A stretch of DNA of 5,000 bases from Thermoplasmata archaeon (GTDB lineage Archaea > Thermoplasmatota > Thermoplasmata > Thermoplasmatales > Thermoplasmataceae), in the NCBI GenBank assembly GCA_021811505.1, contig JAJZOM010000168.1, positions 1 through 5,000 of the forward strand, given 5' to 3'. The translations under genes were made by a program, and so were the position numbers. The notes below the pieces were generated by a model. It searched no databases. It was not told the DNA's origin and was given only the letters and a program-made list of their open reading frames with translations. Positions 1-5,000 of the stretch are shown piece by piece. Positions within the stretch are counted from its first letter, which is position 1, and each line of letters begins with the position of its first letter.

Positions 1-27
1 TAACTCATATCTGCGTTAATAGCTTGA

Positions 28-649
28 TTACTTTTTCACTGGCAGAACCTTGAAAAGGATCAGGGTCGCAAGAATGGATAGAAGCAAAGGTAACCCGTCC
101 TGGTAGTGATAAAATGTTTCCATGGGATTCTGACCGAGAAAGGAAGCAATACCATTGCTACGATTGAGATAACAAACAATCGAATCCTTCCTGCGCCGTC
201 CTCAAGAAAGTAATTCATAACGGCCGCGACAGATACGATATCCCCTCCCCGATTATGACGTGGGGATCGTAGTAGAAGTACGCAGTATTAATGTACATAT
301 ATACAGAACCAGCAGGCATCCCTCCATGGGCACCGGAGAGGAAAGACAGAAGATCGAGCGAGGCAAATATCGACAGTATCATAACGTAAAATACGAATTT
401 ATGTTAAAGCAGCCTTGACAACACTATGTCCCTGCTGATGCCATAGGCCAGGACAAGTGCATTACTGGCAGGATAAAGGTTAACTTCCCTGTAGCTCATA
501 ATTACGCACAGGATCACTGAGAAGACAAAGATCGGGAATAACACTGCTTTTCTCTGGGAGGATGTAACAGGCATCAGAATCGCAAGGAATGCGACCAGGA
601 TAATGGAAAATACCATAGCCAATAAGATGAAAGAAGGCGTCTGGTAGTG
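28..649 (-). pseudogene. Degenerate multi-pass membrane protein
   Basis: Read on the minus strand, this stretch gives a hydrophobic protein broken across three frames. The first segment starts near HYQTPSFILLAMVF and carries two clear membrane helices. It stops at an in-frame TAA (404-406), after which the same frame resumes with another helix (KFVFYVMILSIFASLDLL) and a Tyr-rich loop (MYINTAYFYYDPH). At a G-rich run (about 241-250) the frame shifts to a segment reading DIVSVAAVMNYFLEDGAG and then a further helix. Near 135-150 it shifts again, ending METFYHYQDGLP, a last helix and LPVKK, with TAA at 28-30. Possible starts are TTG at 622 or ATG at 616; a TGA at 650-652 closes the frame upstream. 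I do not recognise the family. The last segment (ATG at 123) could instead be the start of a second, related gene. That this is a dead membrane protein gene is fairly sure; its function is unknown. Confidence 0.6.
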
Positions 650-905
650 TCACACGAGAACAACACAGGGTTTGTAATAATACTTGTTCATCACGCAATC
701 TTTCAGGGTGAATCTATGAATCAGTTCCACATAGCGCTGGTAGCACAGTTCAAATTGCGAATGAACGGACCGCGGGTGCATCAGGATCCTGCTGGTGTTC
801 ATCGATCTACCTGGAACCGGGAAAAGGGCTGCTCCTCGCTTCTGTGGCGAGGGAATGCGTTTGTAGCGATTGTCTCAGAAGCTTTGCGAGTGAATTATAG
901 GATGC
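650..905. other. Unassigned stretch with hairpin; possible mobile-element debris
   Basis: No gene is convincing here. A perfect 6-bp stem (CCTCGC at 834-839, GCGAGG at 847-852) with a 7-base loop is the clearest structure. A plus-strand frame from ATG 716 to TGA 934 (72 codons) has a good Shine-Dalgarno match (GGGTG at 706-710, 5 bases before the ATG), but its product (MNQFHIALVAQFKLR at the start, EALRVNYRMQLWETC near the end) resembles no family I can name and its end overlaps the Cys-rich gene. The minus strand is also open from about 873 to the TGA at 650. An imperfect direct repeat, TTGCGAATGAA near 757 and TTGCGAGTGAA near 885, brackets the hairpin. Long open frames on both strands plus a hairpin are what a structured-RNA or insertion-sequence end would give, but this is inference. 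Confidence 0.3.
834..852. repeat. Perfect 6-bp hairpin
   Basis: CCTCGC and GCGAGG pair perfectly around the loop TTCTGTG, with a possible T-G extension on the outside. There is no following T-run on either strand, so it does not look like a simple terminator. It could belong to a structured RNA or to the end of a mobile element. Confidence 0.45.
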
Positions 906-907
906 AA

Positions 908-1072
908 CTATGGGAGACCTGTTCTGACCTGTGAAACCACGCCTATTGAACTCCTGAGATATTCAACACTGCAGGCATTCCGGGTATTGCAGTGTTCCTC
1001 ACATTTTCCCGCAATGTTTTTATCTGTGTAGACTGCACCACAGGCCTCGCATCTGAACAATTCCTGAACCAT
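908..1072 (-). CDS. Small Cys-rich (zinc-ribbon-like) protein, 54 aa
   Basis: Begins MVQELFRCEACGAVYTD and ends QVRTGLP. Five cysteines lie at residues 8, 11, 24, 28 and 34, giving a CxxC pair followed by C-x3-C-x5-C, with His27 next to Cys28. CxxCG followed by an aromatic is a typical metal-binding knuckle, so a small zinc-binding protein is likely. Small archaeal proteins of this general shape exist, but I cannot name a characterised family or a function. The ATG at 1072 is preceded by GTGGTG (1082-1087), a fair match to the archaeal anti-Shine-Dalgarno sequence, at suitable distance. A TATA-like TTTAATAC lies further upstream (1106-1113). No membrane segment or signal peptide is visible. 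It stands alone, converging with a doubtful plus-strand frame at its 3' end. The intact frame and ordered cysteines make it more credible than the debris on either side. Confidence 0.6.
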   Translation of the reverse strand: MVQELFRCEACGAVYTDKNIAGKCEEHCNTRNACSVEYLRSSIGVVSQVRTGLP

Positions 1073-1097
1073 GTCAACAAACACCACTGATGCATCT

Positions 1098-1112
1098 ATT
1101 AACCCGTATTAA
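1098..1112 (+). promoter_or_regulatory. Shared 15-bp motif, copy 1 (possible operator)
   Basis: ATTAACCCGTATTAA. It matches the minus-strand motif at 1832-1846 (ATTAACCGGTATTAA) at 14 of 15 positions. The ends (TTAA...TTAA) are palindromic, as in many dimeric regulator sites. It lies upstream of the Cys-rich gene, over its candidate TATA box. Function is inferred only from the repetition and position. Confidence 0.4.
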
Positions 1113-1113
1113 A
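1106..1113 (-). promoter_or_regulatory. Candidate TATA box of the Cys-rich gene
   Basis: TTTAATAC on the minus strand, centred about 37 bp before the ATG at 1072. An archaeal start about 25 bp downstream would leave a short leader close to the GTGGTG ribosome-binding site. The box overlaps the shared 15-bp motif at 1098-1112, so a protein bound there could block TBP. A direct repeat TGATGCA (1088-1094 and 1126-1132) flanks it. Confidence 0.35.
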
Positions 1114-1149
1114 GGTCATGAAAATTGATGCACGTTGCTTATTCAGTTT

Positions 1150-1373
1150 TCACTCCACTGCATACATTGAATTTATGCCTGTGTTCAGCAGAACATTTCC
1201 TGCACCGAATCTGAAATAATCAGAGGTCGCCGGCATGCCAAAATCCCACATTTTCTTGGGCCCTGGTTCGCCGATACGTGCCCTGCAAATCTTCCGTCAA
1301 ACGCTTCTGTGAATGTTTTGCATGGCCCTTTGGAGACCCATTCACGGAATGCTGGATTAACGGTTACATACAC
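1150..1373 (-). pseudogene. Probable gene remnant, frame-broken
   Basis: A minus-strand frame opens with GTG at 1373, overlapping the stop of the PsiE-like gene, and runs 62 codons (YVTVNPAFREWVSKGP at the start) to TGA at 1185. A second frame, in the same direction, gives a more protein-like ending: ARIGEPGPKKMWDFGMPATS, then DYFRFGAGNVLLNTGINS and YAVE before TGA at 1150-1152. Joining the two needs one frameshift near 1275-1290. The remaining frame contains RCRKCSAEHRHKFNVC, a Cys/His pattern that may be chance. I recognise no family. No promoter is obvious. Either this is a decayed gene or non-coding sequence with fortuitous open frames; the assignment is weak. Confidence 0.3.
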
Positions 1374-1783
1374 GAATTATCTCTATTATTCCTGGATGAG
1401 AAGATTAGCGTTATGCCAAGTGCGAGGATAATCAGGGCCACCGATCCGAGGGAAGAGAGATCTGTACGCCCTGAATGAAATAATATTATGATCTCCCTGA
1501 CCGCATAAGATAACCCCGCTTCCATCACGAGAACAAGGCTCTTCGTGCTCTGGCCTTTCAGATATTCCAGACTCGAGTACACTTCTAGAAGAGCAAGAAG
1601 AAATAGGCCTCCCTCCGTAGTTATATAAACAACCGATGAAAGGTTTGGCAGCCCGCCTGAAACAGAAATGATCACGGAATAACCCACATATGCGGTCTCG
1701 AAAAATATAGCCAGGAGTATTATCGCCTTTACAGTCCATATCACGTATTTTGAGACATAACCTTCTAGATCCACACCGGGCAT
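1364..1783 (-). CDS. PsiE-like four-helix membrane protein, 139 aa
   Basis: Small integral membrane protein with four predicted helices at about residues 16-40, 54-75, 83-102 and 111-128. The layout and the conserved charges match the phosphate-starvation-inducible PsiE family: LLEVYSSLEYLKG after helix 2 and AVREIIILFHSG at the end of helix 3 correspond to the family's E-x-Y and helix-terminal Arg-Glu signatures. Length is close to the usual 130-180 residues. The family's biochemical role is poorly known; in Escherichia coli psiE responds to phosphate starvation and cAMP, and this cannot be assumed here. The ATG at 1783 lies about 24 bp from a good TATA box, so the message is nearly leaderless, with only a weak AGGA nearby. 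It reads in the same direction as the antiporter but 198 bp away with its own promoter. The family call is from motif recognition, not an alignment search. Confidence 0.7.
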   Translation of the reverse strand: MPGVDLEGYVSKYVIWTVKAIILLAIFFETAYVGYSVIISVSGGLPNLSSVVYITTEGGLFLLALLEVYSSLEYLKGQSTKSLVLVMEAGLSYAVREIIILFHSGRTDLSSLGSVALIILALGITLIFSSRNNRDNSCM

Positions 1784-1803
1784 AATTCCTGAGAAAGTTG
1801 GTG

Positions 1804-1811
1804 ATTATAAA
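1804..1811 (-). promoter_or_regulatory. TATA box of the PsiE-like gene
   Basis: TTTATAAT on the minus strand, centred about 24 bp before the ATG at 1783. The expected archaeal start site falls at or within a base or two of the ATG, so the transcript should be leaderless. The shared 15-bp motif lies 20 bp further upstream, a position where activators bind. Confidence 0.6.
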
Positions 1812-1831
1812 CCTGTTTCATTTTTCCATAG

Positions 1832-1846
1832 TTAATACCGGTTAAT
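1832..1846 (-). promoter_or_regulatory. Shared 15-bp motif, copy 2 (possible operator)
   Basis: ATTAACCGGTATTAA read on the minus strand, one mismatch from the plus-strand motif at 1098-1112. On the plus strand it also appears as two GTTAAT units exactly 10 bp apart (1831 and 1841), one helical turn. It lies just upstream of the TATA box of the PsiE-like gene and overlaps the stop codon of the possible small gene at 1842-1946. Confidence 0.4.
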
Positions 1847-1946
1847 TTTTCCCCACCAAAGCGTAAGTTTTAACGACGCTATCCTCTTCCCATCGGGAGA
1901 TCTCATCCTTCAACCAATATTCAATCGATTGGATTGAGGGAATCAT
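1842..1946 (-). CDS. Possible small protein, 34 aa
   Basis: Begins MIPSIQSIEYWLKDEIS and ends KTYALVGKN. The composition is natural for a soluble peptide: an amphipathic, acidic helix (YWLKDEISRWEED) followed by a short hydrophobic strand. The same frame is open upstream to a TTG that overlaps the antiporter stop codon, so a longer form (48 residues) co-translated with the antiporter is possible. No clear Shine-Dalgarno precedes the ATG (only AGGA directly abutting it). I recognise no family. It could be a real small protein, the tail of a lost gene, or chance; the length alone does not decide. Confidence 0.3.
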   Translation of the reverse strand: MIPSIQSIEYWLKDEISRWEEDSVVKTYALVGKN

Positions 1947-1981
1947 TCCTGGCGAAATTGCTAGAGGCAAAAGCCAAGTTT

Positions 1982-3625
1982 TCAACTATTTCCCGGGTTA
2001 GCAGGAGGATTACCCTGCACACCAGATTTTTCAGATTCCAGCGCTGTTGAGATGTGTTTTAGTATTTGTCTCTCAAGTATCGTTCCGATGAAAATGCCAT
2101 TTTCGTCAACGACCGCAATGATCGGGGGTTCATATTCCCTGAATATCTTAATCAGTTCAGTAGCAGGAGAGTTATTTCTGACTTTTCGAGCCGGCAAAAT
2201 GTCACCTTCACGTACTTGAAGCGTGTAAAGCTTATTTTCGCCCAGGGTAACCATGTCGCTTAGACTTAACTGCCCCAAAACATGCCCTCTGTCGTTGGTT
2301 ACGATCACCGCCCTCGCGTTGAGATCAGTACACATCTTGAAGGCAAGACTTATAGGACTATTTCTGTCCACTGACACCGGGGGGAAGGAACTGGATATAT
2401 CGGACGCCTTCAAATTTTTGAATTCTGTGCTAATTAATTCCCATATGTATTTGGACCTCCTATTCGGTACAACCGGTGCCTTAATATTGAAAAGAAGTGG
2501 TATCACCAACGTTAACAGCGTGATGGCAATCATTATGGCAGAATAATTATATCTATCAACGAGGCCAAGTGTGAGCGCTACAACAAGCAATGCAGCATCA
2601 ACGCCGCCATTAACTGATGTACCGAAGGAATTCTTCCATGCGTCAATCTTCATGATTCTTGATGTTGCCAGACCGCTAATTGGCTTGAAAAGAAGCGCAA
2701 TTATAAAGAGAGACAAGCCAAGTACGATCAGTGGAACAGTAATTCTGACAAAGTATAATCCCAGCCCAATAAAGAACAATGGCTCAAAAAAGCCATAGGT
2801 TATGGTTGAAACCTTCTCCGCAATTATGGGGCGGTCGTTGATAAAATCCCTCAGGATAATACCCATAAATAGGGCTATTATCGCTGAATTAAAACCATAA
2901 AGCTGGCCAACAAATCCCAATATCAAGACGAATCCCGCTATTACTGCAATTACTGTTTCGTGTGCTCTGGAATGAAGGTCTATTCTGGTGAGCAATTTTA
3001 CCAGCACATATTTTGAGAACAAGATGATCAGGAGCAAGGATACAAAGAGTTCAAGTGCTATAGTGATAACGCTCGTGAAATCAATTGGCTTATTATATAG
3101 GTCCGCAAAGAAAGAAAAAAGTATAACGGCTGCAATTTCAATCGTAACAACCTGCTGGAATATCTTGTTCCCCTCTTCTGTTTTGTTCAATCCGGTATCG
3201 CTTAATAAGCGTGTCAAGGGTCCTGCACTGCTCATTCCCGTTACTATCCCAACGACCATGGCTATCAAAATATTATGAACCACATAGTAAACTGCAACAG
3301 AAATGAGTGCGAAGGGCACAATAAACTCTGAAACCCCTATTATTATATTTTTGACATTGAGAATTTTTCTGGTATCTAACTCCTTAAATTCCAGCGCACC
3401 GCCAGTAAATAGAAGGAAGTTGATGCCGAGTGAAATAAACAGGCTTATGTTAGGAAGGATGCTGACCAATCCCAGCCCGCCTGGACCTATTATTATTCCA
3501 GCCAGAATGGCTGCCAAGTATGGAACGAGCTTCAGCCGTTCAAATATCTCCTCACCGAATTTGGCAAGAAGCAGGAGACCCCCAAGAAACAAGAGGGCCA
3601 ACAATGCATCAGAGATACCATACAT
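1982..3625 (-). CDS. CPA2/Kef-type cation:proton antiporter with two CBS domains, 547 aa
   Basis: Inner-membrane transporter exchanging protons for a monovalent cation (Na+ or K+; which one cannot be read from sequence). Residues 1 to about 380 form the roughly 12-13-helix exchanger. The N-terminal LVPYLAAILAGIIIGPGGLG is the family signature, and GMSSAGPLTRLL (130-141) matches the unwound-helix region. The ion-site helix reads QQVVTIEIAAVILF. Aligned without gaps from GMS to KefC (recalled from memory), Glu163 falls on the conserved Asp and Ile162 on the preceding Gln. Residues about 406-462 and 470-525 are a CBS pair (DISSSFPPVSVD...VLGQLSLSDMV; ILPARKV...FIGTILERQIL), which usually senses adenine nucleotides or ionic conditions. 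The RCK/TrkA-N domain of Kef proteins is absent. The tail is Pro/Gly-rich and hydrophilic. ATG 3625 is chosen because a TATA box sits about 24 bp upstream and the family's first helix follows directly. Confidence 0.9.
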   Translation of the reverse strand: MYGISDALLALLFLGGLLLLAKFGEEIFERLKLVPYLAAILAGIIIGPGGLGLVSILPNISLFISLGINFLLFTGGALEFKELDTRKILNVKNIIIGVSEFIVPFALISVAVYYVVHNILIAMVVGIVTGMSSAGPLTRLLSDTGLNKTEEGNKIFQQVVTIEIAAVILFSFFADLYNKPIDFTSVITIALELFVSLLLIILFSKYVLVKLLTRIDLHSRAHETVIAVIAGFVLILGFVGQLYGFNSAIIALFMGIILRDFINDRPIIAEKVSTITYGFFEPLFFIGLGLYFVRITVPLIVLGLSLFIIALLFKPISGLATSRIMKIDAWKNSFGTSVNGGVDAALLVVALTLGLVDRYNYSAIMIAITLLTLVIPLLFNIKAPVVPNRRSKYIWELISTEFKNLKASDISSSFPPVSVDRNSPISLAFKMCTDLNARAVIVTNDRGHVLGQLSLSDMVTLGENKLYTLQVREGDILPARKVRNNSPATELIKIFREYEPPIIAVVDENGIFIGTILERQILKHISTALESEKSGVQGNPPANPGNS

Positions 3626-3645
3626 GCAGTCAAGAAAAGACGTGC

Positions 3646-3653
3646 ATATTTAA
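3646..3653 (-). promoter_or_regulatory. TATA box of the antiporter gene
   Basis: TTAAATAT on the minus strand inside a longer A/T tract, centred about 24 bp before the ATG at 3625. The spacing matches that of the PsiE-like gene and predicts a leaderless message; no Shine-Dalgarno is visible before the ATG. Confidence 0.55.
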
Positions 3654-3725
3654 TTTTATTGCAGAATCCAGTCCTCTTGTAGATTCCTAGATACCTGCAA
3701 TCACCCAGAATCAACGAGAAAGCGA

Positions 3726-3753
3726 CATGTGTATTTAGGCCGTATCACACATG
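3726..3753. repeat. 7-bp inverted repeat beside the IS
   Basis: CATGTGT (3726-3732) and ACACATG (3747-3753) are perfect inverted copies separated by 14 bases. It lies between the antiporter promoter and the left end of the insertion sequence. It may be a stem-loop or a binding site; nothing else supports either. Confidence 0.3.
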
Positions 3754-3767
3754 CCGATTTGAAGCTG

Positions 3768-3785
3768 CTATACTTTTGCGTTTTA
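3768..3785 (+). repeat. IS left terminal inverted repeat
   Basis: CTATACTTTTGCGTTTTA, matching the reverse complement of 4765-4782 with an identical first six bases and a shared T-run and G-T tract. It overlaps the transposase stop codon (3783-3785). Confidence 0.5.
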
Positions 3786-4728
3786 CCCTCCTAAAATACC
3801 AATTGTCGATGCATAGGGTTCCCTTATGAAATCCATGATGGCATCCAACAGCTTGGATCCCATGTTCTCCAGTGCCACAAACAGATCTTGAAGAAGCCTC
3901 ATGGCCATGGATCCGAATCTCAGGCCGGGCGTTCCCTTCCCTGTGTTAAGCTGGGTTCCCAGCAAGATCATTGCAGAGATTTCGAGGAGCAGTTCACCCA
4001 GCAAGCTCAGCTTTGTCGTGCTGACAATGCCTGCAAACACCTGCTGGAAGATTCTCCCTATCCCGTCTTGCTTGATCTCCCTGTGCATTGTTTCTATATC
4101 CCGGCGCCTGAGATACATCTCCCTGATCTGTTTAGGCTTCCATCCGGTCATATTTATGACAAAGAACTTTTTCCCTCTATGCCACGGGATACCAGAATCC
4201 TGACCTCGCCGATCTTCTTCATGGCAATTGTGATGCTCTTCGTGAAATACTGTTTTCCCCCATATTGTGAAACATTTCAACATGATGTGCTGCTCCTCTT
4301 TCCTTCTCACAGGCTTGATGTCACTATTCAGGGGAAATATCCCCTCGCTTCCCGATATTGCTGCGGTGATCGCGCACATGCCCCGGGCAGTCTTTCCCTC
4401 GGAGTGGCCATAGATCCATCCCGATCCCTGGATGTGTTTTCCGGACCTCTGCAGAACGGTATCGTACAGTACGAGAATAGGATGGGTGCTGTTCCGGTTG
4501 ATCAGATCCACTGATTTGCGGAATACGTCCAGCATGTTGAGGTTGCTCTGGTTCGGGTGCTCTATATGGATTCCGTTGAGATGGGCCACCGATCTTGTGG
4601 GAGAGACCCATGAGGATGTTATGTACCTGGAGAACTGTCTGAACTGCCTTCGGTCAAACAATGGCCTGAATTCACTGAGAAGATCGGTAAGGACATCTGG
4701 GTGGTTCCGGGACAGGAATTTCGATCAT
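3783..4728 (-). pseudogene. IS4-family DDE transposase, disrupted
   Basis: Cut-and-paste transposase. The first catalytic Asp is in PILVLYDTVLQRSGK, and the C-terminal part holds a perfect IS4 YREK signature, Y-x2-R-x3-E-x6-K, in MYLRRRDIETMHREIKQDG. Only about 120 residues separate that Asp from the Glu, where the family has over 200; the segment with the second catalytic Asp is missing, lost at a junction near 4255-4270. There the frame changes to KQYFTKSITIAMKKIGEVRI, and it returns at an A-run (plus-strand T-run 4168-4172) one base short of EGKKFFVINMTG. The N-terminus is also broken: ATG 4728 is one base out of frame with SKFLSRNHPDVLTDLLSEF, and removing one A gives MSKFLSRNHP. The frame otherwise reads from TTG 4661. 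At least three lesions make it inactive. The C-terminus (REPYASTIGILGG) seems complete. Confidence 0.75.
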
Positions 4729-4756
4729 TGTATGAAAATGTCCGACGATTGCTTAA

Positions 4757-4764
4757 GTTTTATT
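4757..4764 (-). promoter_or_regulatory. Candidate TATA box of the transposase
   Basis: AATAAAAC on the minus strand, inside the right end of the insertion sequence and centred about 32 bp before the ATG at 4728. This would give a leader of roughly six bases. Weak match; placed by position. Confidence 0.3.
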
Positions 4765-4782
4765 GAAATCGAAAAGGTATAG
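4765..4782 (-). repeat. IS right terminal inverted repeat
   Basis: Reads CTATACCTTTTCGATTTC on the minus strand, the counterpart of the left end at 3768-3785. It lies just outside the candidate transposase promoter. Confidence 0.5.
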
Positions 4783-4898
4783 TTAGTAATAACCTTGGAG
4801 ATATCCTTCCTCAAATGGAGGCATGTTAAGTTAATGGCAAGACTTAATGGTTTATCTCTGCCCGTTTATATACTGAACTTTGGATTTCCGATTGTTTG

Positions 4899-4906
4899 TA
4901 TATAAA
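4899..4906 (+). promoter_or_regulatory. Strong plus-strand TATA box
   Basis: TATATAAA in the context TTTGTATATAAAAAGC. The expected start site is near 4928, about 13 bases before an ATG at 4941. A second TATA-like tract, TTTATATA, lies at about 4865-4872. Both support a promoter firing to the right, into the region that leaves the window. The sequence between 4783 and here holds no gene I can support. Confidence 0.45.
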
Positions 4907-4940
4907 AAGCGTTAAGTTTTAGGGTAGAAGTTAACGTCAA

Positions 4941-5000
4941 ATGAAAGTGTGAGTATTTAAGAAAATCAGAATTTCTAGACTGGGCAATAGACGGACATTT
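4941..5000 (+). other. Possible start of a plus-strand gene, frame-broken, cut by window end
   Basis: ATG 4941 follows the strong TATA box but reaches a stop after three codons (MKV). One frame over, the sequence reads EYLRKSEFLDWAIDGHF without a stop to the window end, a natural-looking peptide. Removing a single T at 4950 would join them as MKVEYLRKSEFLDW. Either a one-base insertion has killed a gene or the true start is different. Sixty bases are too few to name a family. Confidence 0.3.

Larger units (their letters stand above)
3768..4782 (-). mobile_element. Defective IS4-family insertion sequence (about 1015 bp)
   Basis: The element is bounded by imperfect inverted ends, CTATACTTTTGCGTTTTA (3768-3785) and, read inward from the other side, CTATACCTTTTCGATTTC (4765-4782). 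The first six bases are identical and the rest match with small gaps. The single transposase gene fills it, and its stop lies inside the left repeat. No target-site duplication can be seen next to the ends (AGCTG on the left, TTAGT on the right), so the element may be old, or the limits may be a few bases off. At about 1.0 kb it is shorter than a typical IS4 element because the transposase has lost an internal part. Confidence 0.6.

Noticed and set aside
716..934. Plus-strand frame of 72 codons with a good Shine-Dalgarno
   Set aside because: The product looks unlike any protein I know, the opposite strand is equally open, and it overlaps the Cys-rich gene. Kept only as part of the unassigned stretch.
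1386..1739. A 117-codon minus-strand frame inside the PsiE-like gene
   Set aside because: Out of frame with the four-helix protein and of unnatural composition; the PsiE motifs settle the frame.
2066..3653. Several plus-strand open frames across the antiporter gene
   Set aside because: They are antisense to a well-supported 547-residue transporter and have no family features or promoters of their own.
3532..3714. Minus-strand 60-codon frame overlapping the antiporter start
   Set aside because: Overlaps the true N-terminus out of frame, covering the first helix of the antiporter and its promoter; no independent support.
3888..4514. A 208-codon plus-strand open frame across the transposase
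   Set aside because: It is the antisense shadow of the IS4 transposase, whose YREK signature fixes the coding strand.
4834..4905. Plus-strand 23-residue hydrophobic peptide, MARLNGLSLPVYILNF onward
   Set aside because: Very short, no ribosome-binding site at suitable distance, and its end overlaps the TATA box; likely chance.
1864..4921. TAAGTTTTA repeated at about 1864, 4754 and 4913
   Set aside because: A 9-mer this AT-rich is expected by chance several times in promoter-like DNA; the copies have no common position relative to genes.

Overview
The window looks archaeal, most likely Thermoplasmata (inference). Three points support this. AT-rich TATA-like boxes (TTTATAAT, TTAAATAT) sit about 24 bp upstream of two start codons, as expected for leaderless archaeal transcripts. 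AGG/AGA arginine codons occur among moderate-GC genes. The protein mix (a small Cys-rich metal-ribbon protein, a PsiE-like membrane protein, a CPA2 antiporter with CBS domains, a degenerate IS4 element) fits an acidophile-type genome. No rRNA, tRNA or CRISPR array was found.

Layout. Nearly everything reads on the minus strand. About 1-650 holds a decayed multi-pass membrane protein gene with an in-frame stop and at least two frameshifts. About 650-905 has no convincing gene but contains a strong hairpin and may be mobile-element debris. 908-1072 (minus) encodes an intact 54-residue Cys-rich protein, too short for ordinary gene calling. About 1150-1373 is probable gene debris. 1364-1783 (minus) is a PsiE-type four-helix membrane protein. 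1842-1946 (minus) is a possible 34-residue protein. 1982-3625 (minus) is the main gene, a 547-residue cation:proton antiporter of the CPA2/Kef type with two C-terminal CBS domains. 3768-4782 is a defective IS4-family insertion sequence with imperfect terminal inverted repeats; its transposase has lost the middle of its catalytic core. After it comes a strong plus-strand TATA box and what may be the broken beginning of a plus-strand gene running off the window.

How it fits together. The antiporter and the PsiE-like protein each have their own near-leaderless promoter, so they look like neighbours rather than one operon. The PsiE-like gene and the small Cys-rich gene share a 15-bp motif (ATTAACCSGTATTAA) in their upstream regions, which suggests a common regulator. 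The most interesting molecular point is in the antiporter: the position aligned with the ion-binding Asp of the Kef family is Glu, preceded by Ile. The flanks of the window are accessory, decaying DNA. No new multi-gene defence or mobile system is evident.
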